This document shows, in pieces, positions 52,801 to 62,324 of a stretch of DNA of 64,000 nt. Numbering within the stretch: the first letter of the stretch is position 1; each line of letters opens with the position of its first letter. The translations under genes were made by a program, and so were the position numbers. A model generated the notes under the pieces. The model was not told the origin of the DNA and ran no database searches. It saw only the letters and a list, made by a program, of their open reading frames with translations. Source of the DNA: Pelecanus crispus (lineage: Eukaryota > Chordata > Aves > Pelecaniformes > Pelecanidae); assembly GCF_030463565.1 (NCBI RefSeq), contig NC_134644.1, positions 125,985,388-126,049,387 on the forward strand, given 5' to 3'.

Positions 52801-55800
52801 GGAATGTGGATTAGGATTGCAGATTTGGAGCATACTCCTCTGCTGTCTTGGGACTCACACAGGGCACCTCTGAAACCTCAAAATCAGTCTCAGACAGCAC
52901 AGAACTCTGTGGCAGCTCCTATGCCACACCTTTAAAAGCTGCCTTTCAAAGACTGGTCTGAAAAACAGGAGTGAGGTGTTTTCTGCCCTCCCCTATTCCT
53001 CTCAGTCACCTGCACACTGCCCTAAACCAAGACAGACCATCCAGTCAGACAGGAGCACTCTCCCAACTGAATGTGCATGCTGGACACCTTTGCAACTCCT
53101 CTTCTTGCGTGCCCTGAATGTCCCAGCACTGCTGAGAAGTCGCATCCAGGTTACGCAGAGCAGCCGCTTCTGGGTGCTTCTCTTGCGTGGGTTTTCTCTT
53201 TTTTTTTTTTCTTTTCCATTATCCAAACGACTTACTGACTTCCTCATATGACTCTGTGGGTTACGGGTGCACTTTGGAATATTAAGCCACTTATTTAAAT
53301 ACTAAGCCCTAGACTCCAAATTTTGAAACCATTAAACTCTGCCATTCTCGTTTTAAAATAAATATTGAAAGCTGACAATAGCTGTTTACGCAAAAGTCAA
53401 ATGGATGCACGGAGCCAGTGTTCAAATCCATAACAAACACAGGGCGTATCCTTCATAAAAAGGCTGATCCAGCTGTTTAACTGGCTGTCCAGTCATCCAT
53501 TCATTCCATTAAAGAAAAAAAAAAAAAAGTCTCCTTCACTGTTAACAGCATCTGCAGCAAAGGTGCAATGTTGTATTGTTAAGATTGGCGTCTTGCAGTT
53601 TCTCACCTCTGCCAACTAACGTGTCAGCCTCTAGCTCAGAAGGAACGTGAAAAATTATTTTCTTGCAAGCTTCACAGCACAAACTCAGTACCTAGAAAAC
53701 AAATTAAGAAATCAGGAAAAAAAAAATAATTACATGCCATTTTGAATAATACCTACGGTTACTGAAGCTGCCTTTGGTTGGTTTGTTTTTTAAGACAAAC
53801 CAGTGAAAAGGCACAGACAGCACTCTTCAGCTAAAAAGACAAGCACTATGCAGCACAGCACGTAAAGTTTCAAGCTGGAAACCAGATCTGACTGCTGCTC
53901 CCTGATCTGTCCATGGCTTGTGTTTTTCTTCTAAAATCACGGCAGCACTGACATCAACAGCAAGAGTTCGCTTTGACTAGAAGATCTCACCTACACTACT
54001 ACTTTAGCAGCAGAAAGGCAAAATGCAGCTTCACAGTGCACTCCTTCCAACAGCATTCTCGGCCAATTTAGATCCAAGGTCTCTAAGTATTAAAGTTCAA
54101 CCCGTCAAAACTCAGCTCAGCAGAACTGTGGTGATGCTTAACATTAAAAGGACAAGTGTCTTATTAAAACCACATGACGACACTTGCACTTACATATCAC
54201 TTTGCATCTTCAAAGCACATTCTCAACAAACTAATTAAATCTAGCTTCAGTAATTAGATATGACATAAATAAACGTTGTGTATCACAGCAGTCCACTCCC
54301 ATATAACCAGTTACAAAATGGGGTCCTCCTCAAAATTCAAATGAGTGGTAGATAACCAGGCCTTTTTAGAAAAAGAATCATATGGAGGTACAAAGATTTT
54401 CCTCAGCACAGAGCAATTTAGTCCTGACCTCAGATTATATATGTGTTTGTGTGTGTGTGTATATCTCTTGCCTAGTTTCTATCCAGATGTTTAAAATTGT
54501 AATCCAAAAATCACAGAGACAGGTAAACAAAGAAATAGAGAAATGTAAATAAATGTATTCACCCTTTTAAGTACATTTATTCTTTCAGGATGAAAGTCTA
54601 GTGAAAAGGAAAGTCATCTTTATTTTGCACATGCCTTTAGGATTAAAAGTATAAAGCAGTAAATAGCTAATGGAAATTCTGAAAATGATTTGTCATTCTT
54701 ATTAAGAAAATTTTTAAATAAAAATACTTTAAAATCTTTAAGGCATGAGGAAATTTTAGAAAAATTATGATCAGCTAAACAAAGTAAAGTTGAAATGTGG
54801 AATTTAATCATTGCATTAAAACAATTTAACTGCTGTGTCTGCATTATAAAAGCTCTTCATAGTGTTCTTTGTATATAAACATACAGATATAAAAATATGT
54901 ATATATAAAACAATTTAAACACCCCTGCTTATATATTAGCAGGCACTTTCCTTATTAACAGATACTTAATAATATTAACACTCTCTCCTGACAGACGTTG
55001 TATTACTTTTTAAGTTATTAAAATCACACCATCTTACTACATTGTTTGAAGATATTTTAAGAATCAGTGACATCTAATTTTGAAATAGTAATGCCAAGCT
55101 AGTCTGATGTCACCACGAAGAACCATTGAAGAATTAAAAAATATAAATATGGTAGTTATTTGTGGATATCAAGAGATAGGGAAACACTAGGTAAAAATAA
55201 GCTGTGATGTTCTTCCACTTCATACAAGGAAGACACTTCAGCAGTTTCTTGAGTTTAGGTGTTGGGTTTTTTCTACTTGATGGGGGAAGTTCTTTTACTT
55301 TTTTTAATTAGATGTATGAGTAAACTCGCTTGGGTTTCTTTGGGTTTTATTATGAACATCCTAGCAAAGGCAGACAAACAATGTCTGGAATAGTAACACT
55401 GCCATTAAAATGCACATACCTAATGAATATGAAAATAGTAAATTCAGTGCTTCAGCACTACCGAGTATTTTTCTTTCAAGCTCAAACGATCATCTGCCCT
55501 CTTTTTGTGAACGCAATGATAATAGGGAAGAAAGAGGGTAAGAAACAAAAGGCAAATCATTTTCACTCATCCACTAAAAAAAAAAAAAAGATGACTCCCC
55601 TGCTCTCCCCGACAATGGCCTTTGTGTAGCTAATAATTATGCACAAATACAGTAAATTGAAGGTAAAGCTGCAACTGTTCAATGCACAGAAGAGCTTCTG
55701 GAGGAGCTTAACACGCTCCGCACCATTCGCACAAACCTTCCCACGGAAAAGGGACAACCGTCGGGGGGGGGGGGGGGGGGGCAGAGGGGGAAGATTTAAA

Positions 55801-56300
55801 TAAAATTAACTGAGGTTTAATTTTTTTTTTCTACGAATAACCAGCAGTAGCATTACCGACCAGGGCACGTACCCACCGCCGAACCTCAGGGCGCGCTCCA
55901 AGAGCCGCCCGACCCCCAGTCCGAAAGCCACCCGACCGCCCAACCGGGTTTCCCAATTCGCCGAACCCCCACCCCCCCACCCCCCCGCCCGCTCCCTCCC
56001 CGCCGGCTCCGGCGCCCCGAGATGCGCCCGGGGGCCGCGCAGCCCCCGCGCACCCCTGCGCCGGCCGCCCCTGCAGCCGCCCCGCCGAGGGGGGGGAGCG
56101 CATTTTGGGAGCAAAGACCCGCACACCAACCCCTCCGAAGGTTCTTCTCCGCGCTGCGCACCCGCGCTCAAGCAAGCGACAGCGCGGAGGAAAAGCGCCG
56201 CGGCGCGACCCGCTCCCCTAAACCCCCCGCCGGCGCCCACCCACTCCCCCCACTCACTCACCAGGAGGCCGAGGACGAGGCGGGGGGCTGCGGGGGCCAT
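31644..56300 (-). CDS. DSC2: Desmocollin-2, whole gene (17 coding exons, a and b isoforms)
   Basis: Desmosomal cadherin that joins neighbouring cells in epithelia and heart and binds plakoglobin and plakophilin inside the cell. The spliced a form is 883 residues, close to the roughly 900 of mammalian DSC2; the b form is 829. Order: signal peptide about 1-21, propeptide to 128 with RTKR at 125-128, mature RW (Trp at position 2, residue 130), EC1-EC4, EA domain, membrane helix about 681-705, a Cys cluster CGCC (705-708), and a catenin-binding tail. Calcium motifs DDNDN (228-232) and DTNDN (340-344) are present; the EC4/EA motif is absent. EC1 ([14 protein letters not shown]) and the tail point to DSC2 rather than DSC1 or DSC3. 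Start chosen for the ACCATGG context and signal peptide. All introns are GT-AG with compatible phases. Confidence 0.93.
31926..31971 (-). CDS. DSC2: DSC2 alternative exon 16 (b isoform end)
   Basis: A 46-base exon with acceptor TGTAG and donor GTAAAT. In phase with exon 15 it reads [11 protein letters not shown], then TAA at 31936-31938. This is the 11-residue tail of desmocollin b isoforms; when the exon is skipped, exon 15 joins exon 17 in frame to give the a form. The b form loses most of the plakoglobin-binding tail. Length 46 is the same as in mammalian desmocollin genes as I know them. Confidence 0.93.
32610..32846 (-). CDS. DSC2: DSC2 exon 15 (cytoplasmic Gly-rich repeats)
   Basis: Residues 740-818. 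A run of imperfect repeats, [21 protein letters not shown] and VKDGGGQ, precedes [20 protein letters not shown], the conserved start of the catenin-binding segment. Acceptor TTTTAG, donor GTAAGT; phase 0 on both sides. Confidence 0.95.
33511..34683 (+). mobile_element. CR1 LINE in DSC2 intron 14, antisense to the gene
   Basis: Plus-strand CR1 of the same subfamily as 9787-12788, truncated within the reverse transcriptase (homology starts at CCTTGTCATTTATGTCGAC). It ends with two ATTCTATG units near 34683. It encodes [30 protein letters not shown] followed by the shared stop, and the C-terminal frame 33883-34629. It lies between exons 15 and 14, opposite in orientation to DSC2. Confidence 0.95.
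35289..35410 (-). CDS. DSC2: DSC2 exon 14 (membrane helix end, intracellular anchor)
   Basis: Residues 699-739. [11 protein letters not shown] ends the helix with a cysteine cluster that could be palmitoylated. [15 protein letters not shown] matches the conserved desmocollin juxtamembrane block. Donor GTAAGT, phase 0. Confidence 0.95.
35411..37409 (-). other. DSC2 intron 13, nothing else seen
   Basis: AT-rich intron with no repeat that I can name and no supported gene. Confidence 0.6.
37410..37643 (-). CDS. DSC2: DSC2 exon 13 (EA domain, membrane helix start)
   Basis: Residues 621-698: [27 protein letters not shown] (paired cysteines typical of the EA domain), then [15 protein letters not shown] starting the transmembrane helix. 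Acceptor TTTACAG, donor GTAAGT, phase 1 out. Confidence 0.95.
37644..39260 (-). other. DSC2 intron 12, nothing else seen
   Basis: Non-coding; short frames such as 37947-38147 lack motifs. Confidence 0.6.
39261..39476 (-). CDS. DSC2: DSC2 exon 12 (EC4 end, EA domain)
   Basis: Residues 549-620. Encodes [10 protein letters not shown], then [10 protein letters not shown] where other desmocollins have a DVNDN calcium linker, then [10 protein letters not shown] and [11 protein letters not shown]. Acceptor TTATAG, donor GTATGT; phase 2 in, phase 1 out. The loss of the linker motif is a direct reading of the exon. Confidence 0.93.
39477..41202 (-). other. DSC2 intron 11, nothing else seen
   Basis: Non-coding AT-rich intron; overlapping frames near 40643-40937 are not supported. 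Confidence 0.6.
41203..41345 (-). CDS. DSC2: DSC2 exon 11 (EC4)
   Basis: Residues 501-548: [25 protein letters not shown] and [12 protein letters not shown]. The split codon at the exon 10/11 join makes Cys501; further cysteines are Cys509 and Cys539. Asn540 is a glycosylation sequon. Donor GTGAGT, ends in phase 1. Confidence 0.92.
41345..41485. repeat. Alternating purine-pyrimidine tract in intron 10
   Basis: Within the 221-bp intron between exons 10 and 11, positions about 41385-41485 are almost wholly ACAT/GCAT/GTGC/ACAC alternations. This is a compound microsatellite. The tract borders the exon 11 acceptor side. Confidence 0.8.
41567..41826 (-). CDS. DSC2: DSC2 exon 10 (EC3/EC4)
   Basis: Residues 415-500 plus two bases. 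[14 protein letters not shown] and NEAPY belong to EC3; DVDEGP (458-463) is the family's variant EC3/EC4 linker. EC4 begins with [13 protein letters not shown], where the usual KEN reads KEC. Donor TATG|GTATGA; ends in phase 2. Confidence 0.93.
41827..43117 (-). other. DSC2 intron 9, nothing else seen
   Basis: Non-coding sequence with no recognised element. Confidence 0.6.
43118..43303 (-). CDS. DSC2: DSC2 exon 9 (EC3)
   Basis: Residues 353-414, starting [15 protein letters not shown], then DLDEPG and [14 protein letters not shown], all conserved desmocollin EC3 features. The acceptor CTCAAG follows a 15-base T-run on the coding strand; donor GTAAGT. Confidence 0.95.
43304..44540 (-). other. 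DSC2 intron 8, nothing else seen
   Basis: Contains several A-runs (for example 43318-43331 and 43700-43712), otherwise unremarkable. Confidence 0.6.
44541..44675 (-). CDS. DSC2: DSC2 exon 8 (EC2/EC3 linker)
   Basis: Residues 308-352: [14 protein letters not shown] and the linker IEDTNDNAP (340-344). Acceptor TTTTCAG, donor GTAAGT, both phase 0. Confidence 0.95.
44676..46318 (-). other. DSC2 intron 7, small open remnant only
   Basis: A stop-free minus-strand stretch of about 53 codons near 45090-45250 ends in TGA and shows no cadherin motif. No exon is supported. Confidence 0.5.
46319..46485 (-). CDS. DSC2: DSC2 exon 7 (EC2)
   Basis: Residues 252-307 with [26 protein letters not shown] and LDRE at the end. 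The donor GAG|GTGATC is weak at +5, but the phase and the join to [11 protein letters not shown] in exon 8 reproduce the family sequence. Reading through adds a few codons to a stop. Confidence 0.92.
46486..47724 (-). other. DSC2 intron 6, nothing else seen
   Basis: Non-coding, no named repeat. Confidence 0.6.
47725..47869 (-). CDS. DSC2: DSC2 exon 6 (EC1/EC2 linker)
   Basis: Residues 204-251. Contains [11 protein letters not shown], covering the FAT cell-adhesion-recognition position of desmocollins, and the calcium linker IEDDNDNAP (228-232). VPENSKP starts EC2. Ends in phase 1 with donor GTAAGA. Confidence 0.95.
47870..48782 (-). other. DSC2 intron 5, nothing else seen
   Basis: Non-coding, no named repeat. 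Confidence 0.6.
48783..48938 (-). CDS. DSC2: DSC2 exon 5 (EC1)
   Basis: Residues 152-203 with [26 protein letters not shown] and AVDREQY. It includes the DRE calcium-binding motif and one N-glycosylation sequon at Asn159. Acceptor TTATAG, donor GTATAG, phase 0. This exon is the clearest match to DSC2. Confidence 0.95.
48939..50163 (-). other. DSC2 intron 4, nothing else seen
   Basis: Non-coding; a purine-rich A/G run lies near 49362-49400. Confidence 0.6.
50164..50289 (-). CDS. DSC2: DSC2 exon 4 (furin site, start of EC1)
   Basis: Residues 110-151. RTKR at 125-128 is a proprotein convertase site; cleavage leaves a mature protein beginning RWGPIP with the adhesive Trp at position 2. It continues with ENSLGPFPL, the conserved EC1 start. 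Donor GTATAT, phase 0. Confidence 0.94.
50765..50967 (-). CDS. DSC2: DSC2 exon 3 (propeptide)
   Basis: Residues to 109. Contains [27 protein letters not shown] and [10 protein letters not shown], the conserved cadherin prodomain of desmocollins. Acceptor TTAACAG, donor GTGAGC, ends in phase 0. Confidence 0.94.
50968..53606 (-). other. DSC2 intron 2, nothing else seen
   Basis: Large AT-rich intron. Overlapping frames at 52976-53251 on both strands have no motif. Confidence 0.6.
53607..53691 (-). CDS. DSC2: DSC2 exon 2 (signal peptide end, propeptide start)
   Basis: Residues 14-41. VLSLCCEAC finishes the signal peptide, and [14 protein letters not shown] is the conserved start of the desmocollin propeptide. 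Acceptor TCTAG, donor GTGAGA, ends in phase 1. Confidence 0.93.
53692..56261 (-). other. DSC2 intron 1, partly inside the CpG island
   Basis: The part next to exon 1 (55830-56261) is GC-rich; the rest is AT-rich with a short TG repeat near 54441-54460 and a 19-base G-run at 55763-55781. Confidence 0.65.
55763..55781 (+). repeat. 19-base G homopolymer in DSC2 intron 1
   Basis: An uninterrupted run of 19 G bases on the plus strand (C-run on the DSC2 coding strand), followed by GCAGAGGGGG. It lies just outside the CpG island, about 0.5 kb into intron 1. Its length may include sequencing error. Confidence 0.85.
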
Positions 56301-56910
56301 GGTGCGCGGGGGTGCGGGGGGAGCCCCGACGGGGGAGCCGTCGCCTGCCGCCACGAGCGAGCCGAGTGTGCGGTGCCGGCGGAGGCGGCCGTGGCGTGTC
56401 TGCGCGGCGGGCCGTCTCCCTCGGTCCCCTCCTGTCTGCCAGAGGAGCCGGCCGCTGGGGAGGGTGGGACCGCGCGCAGCAGCGGCGACTTTAATGACTT
56501 TCTTTTTTTTTTTTTCCACCCCCCACCTTTTGAGTAATGCCCGTCCCGCGTACGGCGCTGGGACACCCCGCCCGCCCCGGCCCGGCCCGGCCCTGCCCGC
56601 CCACCTTCGCGGCGAGGCGCCGGCGGTCCCCTCCCCTCGCTACCCCGCCCCGCCGAGGCGGCGGCTCTGCGCGGAGCGGCGCGGAGAAGCGGCCGGGGAG
56701 GCGCAGCCCCCCAGCCCCCCACCCGTGCCCGCCCTCCCTCCCGCGCTCCGCGGGGCGCAGGGTCCGCGCAGGGACCGCGCAGGGACCGCGCAGGCGGGCG
56801 CTGTCCCGGCGGGGCGGTGTCGGCCCCCGGCCGCCATCCCGCAGGCCCGGCCGGGGCGGGAGGGGAGAATGGGCCCGGCCGGTTGGAGGAGTGCGGGCGG
56901 TTAGCGGGAG
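55830..56910 (-). promoter_or_regulatory. CpG island and probable DSC2 promoter
   Basis: Dense CpG and GC-rich sequence surrounds exon 1, in sharp contrast to AT-rich flanks. Upstream of the start codon (above 56300) it has GC-box-like CCCCGCCC motifs (about 56565-56650) and GGGGCGGG near 56850. A CCCGG repeat lies near 56577-56597, and three copies of a CGCGCAGGGAC unit at 56764-56795. No TATA box is evident, so initiation is probably dispersed. The transcription start was not determined. Confidence 0.75.
56262..56300 (-). CDS. DSC2: DSC2 exon 1 (start codon, signal peptide)
   Basis: Encodes residues 1-13, [13 protein letters not shown], the first part of the signal peptide. The ATG sits in ACCATGG, a strong initiation context. 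The donor is CTG|GTGAGTG, phase 0. The 5' UTR lies upstream in the GC-rich island; its start was not determined. Confidence 0.88.
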
Positions 56911-56937
56911 CGAAACCTTCGGCTTTTCGGCCGGATT

Positions 56938-57026
56938 TCTTCCTTTTTTTTTTTTTTTTTCCTTTTTTCCTTTTTTTCTTTTTTTTTTTTCCTTTTTTCC
57001 TTTTTTTTCTTTTTTTTTTTTTTTTG
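56938..57026 (+). repeat. Long T/C homopyrimidine tract upstream of DSC2
   Basis: About 89 bases made only of T and C, with T-runs separated by single C or CC and partial mirror symmetry. It lies about 640-730 bases upstream of the DSC2 start codon, at the outer edge of the CpG island. Confidence 0.9.
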
Positions 57027-59439
57027 GTGGGGGTTTCTTCTGGTTTGTTTCAGGCCGCGTGTGCGCAGCTGTGTCCCCTCGCCTTGTGGGTTTCAGAGCG
57101 GCTTCGGATGAAGACAAGCAGAAGAATAATAATAACAGCCGAAATGCGGTTGCACGCACAGGAAGTGGGCTTCGCAAGGGAGCACCCTGCAGTGGAAGAC
57201 CTCGCAGCCTGAGCGGGGAATGGCGTTTCTCTTAAGAGATTTTTTTTTTTTTTCCACTCTTTGCTTCAAAAACAATTATTACTGACACGTAACTTCTTTC
57301 AATCTGCCAATCATAAAGGCACGTCAAAAAGGAGTGGATCGGTGGATTCATTTCAGTGTTCGTTTACGTTCAAACGCACCCCTGAGAAGCAGAAATTTTC
57401 TAAAAACTCTCGCGCAGCCTTTGCACCTTACAGTTTCTCACTGTTTCAGGCTAATACGAGCGATCAATGGCCTGGTTGCATCTGGAAGCGTAAGGCATTC
57501 ATTTACTCCTTGAGGCCACCAATATTGTGGGCGGCAAGAAGACAGAGGGGGCGTAACCGTGAAGCAGTTGCATGGGATGCTTGCACATGTGTGCGGGCAT
57601 GAGAAATGCTGGAATGGCTGAAACCATGGACACGCCCCCCGCTACTCATACGGGCAATCCGTAGGGCACACACTACGCAAGCGTGGGCCCTATGGTTTGG
57701 CTACAGACAAGTGCATCCTGGGCCTGGTGTGCTGGGAAAGCGAGAGGTGGATTGCAAGAGTTCCTTGGGCATAGGGCACTGTGATAACGTGGGATAACCG
57801 GTGATAGCGTATAACTTTCTGAACTGTGTGCTGCAGTACATCCATTGGTGTTGCAGGCTGGCTCTGCTGACGGTTGCCATGTAGACACACAAACATTGCG
57901 CCAGGCTCCATCATACGGACACAGCGGGAGCAGAGGAAAAATGGCTGCAATGTTTCATTTTTTTGTTTCAACTAGCAAGGCCCAATTTGTCTTAAGAAGC
58001 AACATCATATCCCTGGCCTTCGGCGAGCTTCACCTGGCATGTCCCACCTCAGGTGTTCACATAAGCATGCGGCGAGAGCTCGCAGCCCCCTGCAGTCCCC
58101 TGCAGCTGAATCCGGCCTTTCACTTTTCCATAGTGGGTTTCGCCGCTAGGTGAGGAAGCACAGGGCCTAATTTCTAAATATTTTAATTCATTATGCTCCG
58201 TTCAAGTAATTGTGGACAGAGAAAGGGAATGAATTTGTCTGAACCTGCAATCATTTCCAAATGTAATAACCCAGAATACTAACCCTGTGGTCAGAACTTC
58301 ATTTTTTGAGCTTTTGAATTCTTTGTTTAGTGACAGTGCGGGGCAAGCCCACATCTGTCAGAATAGGTACCTAGAGTCGGTTGACCCAGACTGTCTATTC
58401 CAAAGCCCTAATTAAGTGTCTTAAAACTCTGGCCTGGCTTTGTACCACTCGTGTTTTCCTCCTCCTACGTGCCGTTCAGTACTTGCACTAACACACTGGA
58501 CCTCCACACTGAACGTGGAGCTCCTTCTGTGGTTGCGAGAAGTCTTCAGGGATTCAAGGGGAGACTGGGCAAATACTGGCAGGAGAGATACAGGCAGGAA
58601 TAGCAACGGGATGGGGTCATGGTACCCTCAGCCCAAGGCTGTTGGAAGTGTCATAGCTGGCAGCCCTGTTCTTACTTTTCCTGGGCGTCAACTTATGGCC
58701 ACAGCTGGAGAAAGCACACCGGGTCGCGTAGGCCGCTGGGTCTGACACAACATGGTTGGTCACTCACGTGCTCCTGTGCTTCCATGAGCTTCTCCCAGAA
58801 AATCTGGAGCCTTCCTTAGTGTCAGTAGTGTCAAAGTCGCTCTGCTGTTCAAAAATTCCACCTGAGTGAGTAAATGCCTTTTTGTCGCAGCACTTTTTAG
58901 AGTCATTCACGCCTTCTTCATCACCAGGAAGTATTTGTGCAGCAGAGAGGTATTTGAAAATGGGCTGGCCTGCCCATTGGAAGAGTTATGTTGTGTAACT
59001 GCAGTAAATCCCTGCCCTATTTGCTATGTAGCCACGAGCTTATGGACACATTTCAAGGCTTTTGTTCGAACATGAGGAATCTCTCATAGCTGGAGTTCTG
59101 AATTAACTTTCTTCCTTTGCAGTGCTTTTGACCATGGTTGTACCTTGATATGCTTATATTTAAAGTTTCCATCAGTGCATTCTTAGGGCTAGAGTCAAGG
59201 AAGAAGAATGTGAGGGGGAAAAGCAATCCTTTGCTTCATGCTACTTTGGGCACAGAGACGCTACAAATGTCCACAACAGAGTCACATTATTGCAGAATGA
59301 ATCCTCCAACAGTGTTAAGTCAAACTTTGATAGCATTATGCATCACAGACTTGGGAAAAAAAAATTAAAAGAAAAGTTATTTGTAATTTGGTTAGCTTGG
59401 AGCCCACTTAGTATATGGGATTATTAAAGTGTAGGCTCA
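57027..59439. other. Intergenic, no supported gene
   Basis: Intermediate GC content at 57450-58150 with several CpGs and a stop-free minus-strand frame at 57690-57971 (93 codons) that I do not recognise. No splice, domain or repeat evidence turns it into a gene call. Confidence 0.5.
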
Positions 59440-60480
59440 GTGAGCACATGAATACAGATGAAATATTGGAGAAGAATTAGCATGACTTTTGTAAAGGGAT
59501 GTTATATCTCACAAATCAACTGCAGTGTAATGCTGGACTCAATAAGCGTATTGCTAAGTTTCACCTAATCAGTGCAGGAGAGTTCAAAAAGGTTTTTTTT
59601 GAACCATTTTGAACCATTTGAACCATCACCAAAAAAAACCCTAGTGAAAACTGCAATAGGAGGAGAGGTTTTACTGTAACCATAGGTGGTTTAACATGGG
59701 GAAAAGAAGAATTATGGAAGTTCTGCTGTAGGGGAATTTGGCAGCTGGAACCTGTCCATATATTCATAAAAGATGTGGGAAAGGAGATTCATAGTAACAC
59801 AATAGCAGTGGAGAATTAGTCATATTCATGACAGCCAAATCTAAGACTGACTACCCAAAGTTACACAAGAATATTACTATATTGAGTGAACAGGTGATAA
59901 ATTGATAACTGAAATTTTAAATTAATATAATAATGGAAAGATTAACTAAAGTGATAAGAACAGAATGACAGGCTCTAGCCTTGCCATTACCTCACTGAGA
60001 ATAGATTTGGGATAGTTCTCTGGGAATATCATGAGCTCAGTGACCAATGTCAATCAAAGGGAAATAAAACAGCAGTAATTATTTGGAAACAACATAAACC
60101 TCTTCATGTTTCATTTTATATATTCTCTGTAACCACAGGTACCTTCTTATATTAAAAACACTTTGCAATTCTATTAACCCATTTCATAGAAGGAGTACTA
60201 GAAGCAAAAACAGTACAAAAAAGCAACAAGAAAAGACTGTGGTTATGCAGACTAAATGGAGTAGGATTCTTGAGCTTGGAAAAAAGGAGTGGTATGGTAG
60301 AGGTCTACACAACTGGAAATGATACAGAGAAGACGGGTTGGGAATGACTGCTTACTGTTTCTCAAAATCCAAGTACAGCATAATTAGACCATGGATATTA
60401 AAAGCAGTGCCACCTTTGATACAGAAAGTTGTAAAATCCTTATTGTTGGAAGCTAGCAGGGTATATGACAGGAAGGAACA
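59440..60480 (+). mobile_element. Ancient CR1/L3-like LINE remnants
   Basis: Short blocks recall ancient amniote CR1/L3 elements: AGCATGACTTTTGTAAAGGGA (59480s), CAGGCTCTAGCCTTGCCATT with ACTGAGAATAGATTTGGG (59970-60013), and GAGCTTGGAAAAAAGGAGTG followed by TGGTAGAGGTCTACA (60270-60310). All occur in the same order and orientation as in those elements. Coding capacity is gone. Recognition is from remembered consensus blocks, so boundaries are rough. Confidence 0.55.
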
Positions 60481-62324
60481 TTCCATATTTTCTGATTTCT
60501 GCTCTTTTTCTCTAAAAATCAGCTACTTTCTACTGCTGAGGGGAGCAGACTATTGAGCTAGAAGAACAAACCAGTTCTTACTGCTTCCTTAGGTAGTTCA
60601 GAGTACTTTCCTGGCTGGCTGTACTCAACTCCTCACAACATGTGGAGGAATATAACACTGGATTGGGAAAACGTGGAGGCCACTTTTCCCTGTGCAGCGG
60701 GATGGTGCAGCCTTTGCTAGTCAAGTAACCAAGAACCTGCAGCCAGATATTTATGTTGGAAGTATACCTGGATGTGATATTTGCTTCTTTGGTAGGCCAC
60801 CTCAGAAGACAGAGGCCCAGCACATATTTTGGTCGGGGGTTTCTGTTACTGTGCATTGTTAATAAAATGTGCTAAATGTTCTTAATTTAGGTCAGGCATA
60901 CTAATTAACTTAAGGGTGCCTGAACAATAAACAACATAAATAACTGAGAAACTAATTAGCTTTGAAAATTTGGCTTTCTTAGTCATCAAAGAAGATGGGA
61001 TAAAGCTCATCTTTAATTTACAGAATAATTATTATCAGTGGTCTGAAGCTTTACACATTACTTATTCCCACACGAGGGTTGGATTGAGTAAGACTCTGGA
61101 GCCTATACCCTCATGCTTTTGCACTTCTCTTTTCCTCATTAAAAATTGCAAGCCTACTCTGAAATTTAAGATGAAATCTCTGATTTTGAAATTGCTTTCA
61201 TTTGAATGTTTGTCTAAATTTTAAGTTATATCAGTTTTACATCGTAGAATAATAAAATGCACCTTCTGTGCTTAAGCTAGCTTTTCTTGTTTGCGCTTAG
61301 TAATTCTCATTATTATTCGTATATGAAAACCACTATTTGCCTAGCAAAACATGCAGTTTTTGTGATCTGAGCGTACCTGTTGTCACAGCAGATCTTGATT
61401 TTCATGTGTTTTTGGAACTGGGAAATAATCAGATATTTCATTGTGCTATTTCAAACAAATGCTAGATAGTTTCTTTCTTTACCATTTAAATATATATATC
61501 TCCAGTTTTTATATTAAAAGATCTTTTTTAGAAATAGATATATTTTATTAAATAGTTTTTGGTTTAATAAAATCAGTTTAAATACAGATAATGAATGTTA
61601 AAATTAAATTAATTTATTTAATATTGCATGGGCATATTTAACACTTGGATAAAAAAATGTCTCTCCAGGTGAAATGCCAGGAAAATAGTGGCTGCCATGT
61701 CAGTTTATTTGGTTGGTTCATTTGGAAGTGAGGAACCAGAATATTCTACCTCTTAAGTGACAATGAAGGTAATGTTGAAGTTTTCCTTGCCATGTTCAGG
61801 CCAAAACCAAGAACAAAAGGAAACAAAAAGCTCACGTTAAAAGTAGCTTCTTCAAAATTAGATCAAAAACTTGATCCAAACCAGAAGAATTTAAAAGGAG
61901 GTTGTTGGTGATGAAGTGTCATAAACTAACCTGATGCAGAAAATTCAGCAGTAGGAGTCAAAATACATCTTGTAAATAAGAAATTCAGTGCAGCTTTTTT
62001 GTGTGTTTAACAAGTTCCTCTAAATGCTGCTTCTTCCTCTTTTCTTTTGACACAAGAAATTACAGAGAAAAAATGTACCATAGGTGATAGACAGTCAAGT
62101 GGTAGCTATGATAAGAACTAGTATTATTTATAACCAGCTAATCTTCACTATTACCGAAGTATATGTATTTGTTTTTTAGAAGTGTACACACTCAGCCCTG
62201 AATTACAGGAAAAAGCATGAACAGCTTTCAATGCAGAAATCCCTCACAGTAAAGGTTACTGTTCTTTCTCAGAAAATCTTAAGTCGTTACTCAGGGGCAC
62301 TTGAAAAGGAAGTGGAATCTTAAA
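60481..62324. other. Intergenic, no gene seen
   Basis: Very AT-rich; short frames without motifs. Confidence 0.6.

Noticed and set aside
55806-57235. Long open frames on both strands in the CpG island
   Set aside because: GC-rich DNA has few stops. The translations are Pro/Ala/Arg/Lys low complexity, overlap each other on both strands and follow no family. Only the short exon 1 segment is real.
57690-57971. 93-codon minus-strand frame in a moderately CpG-rich stretch
   Set aside because: I recognise no domain, no splice sites define it, and a plus-strand frame overlaps it. A protein search would be needed to revive it.
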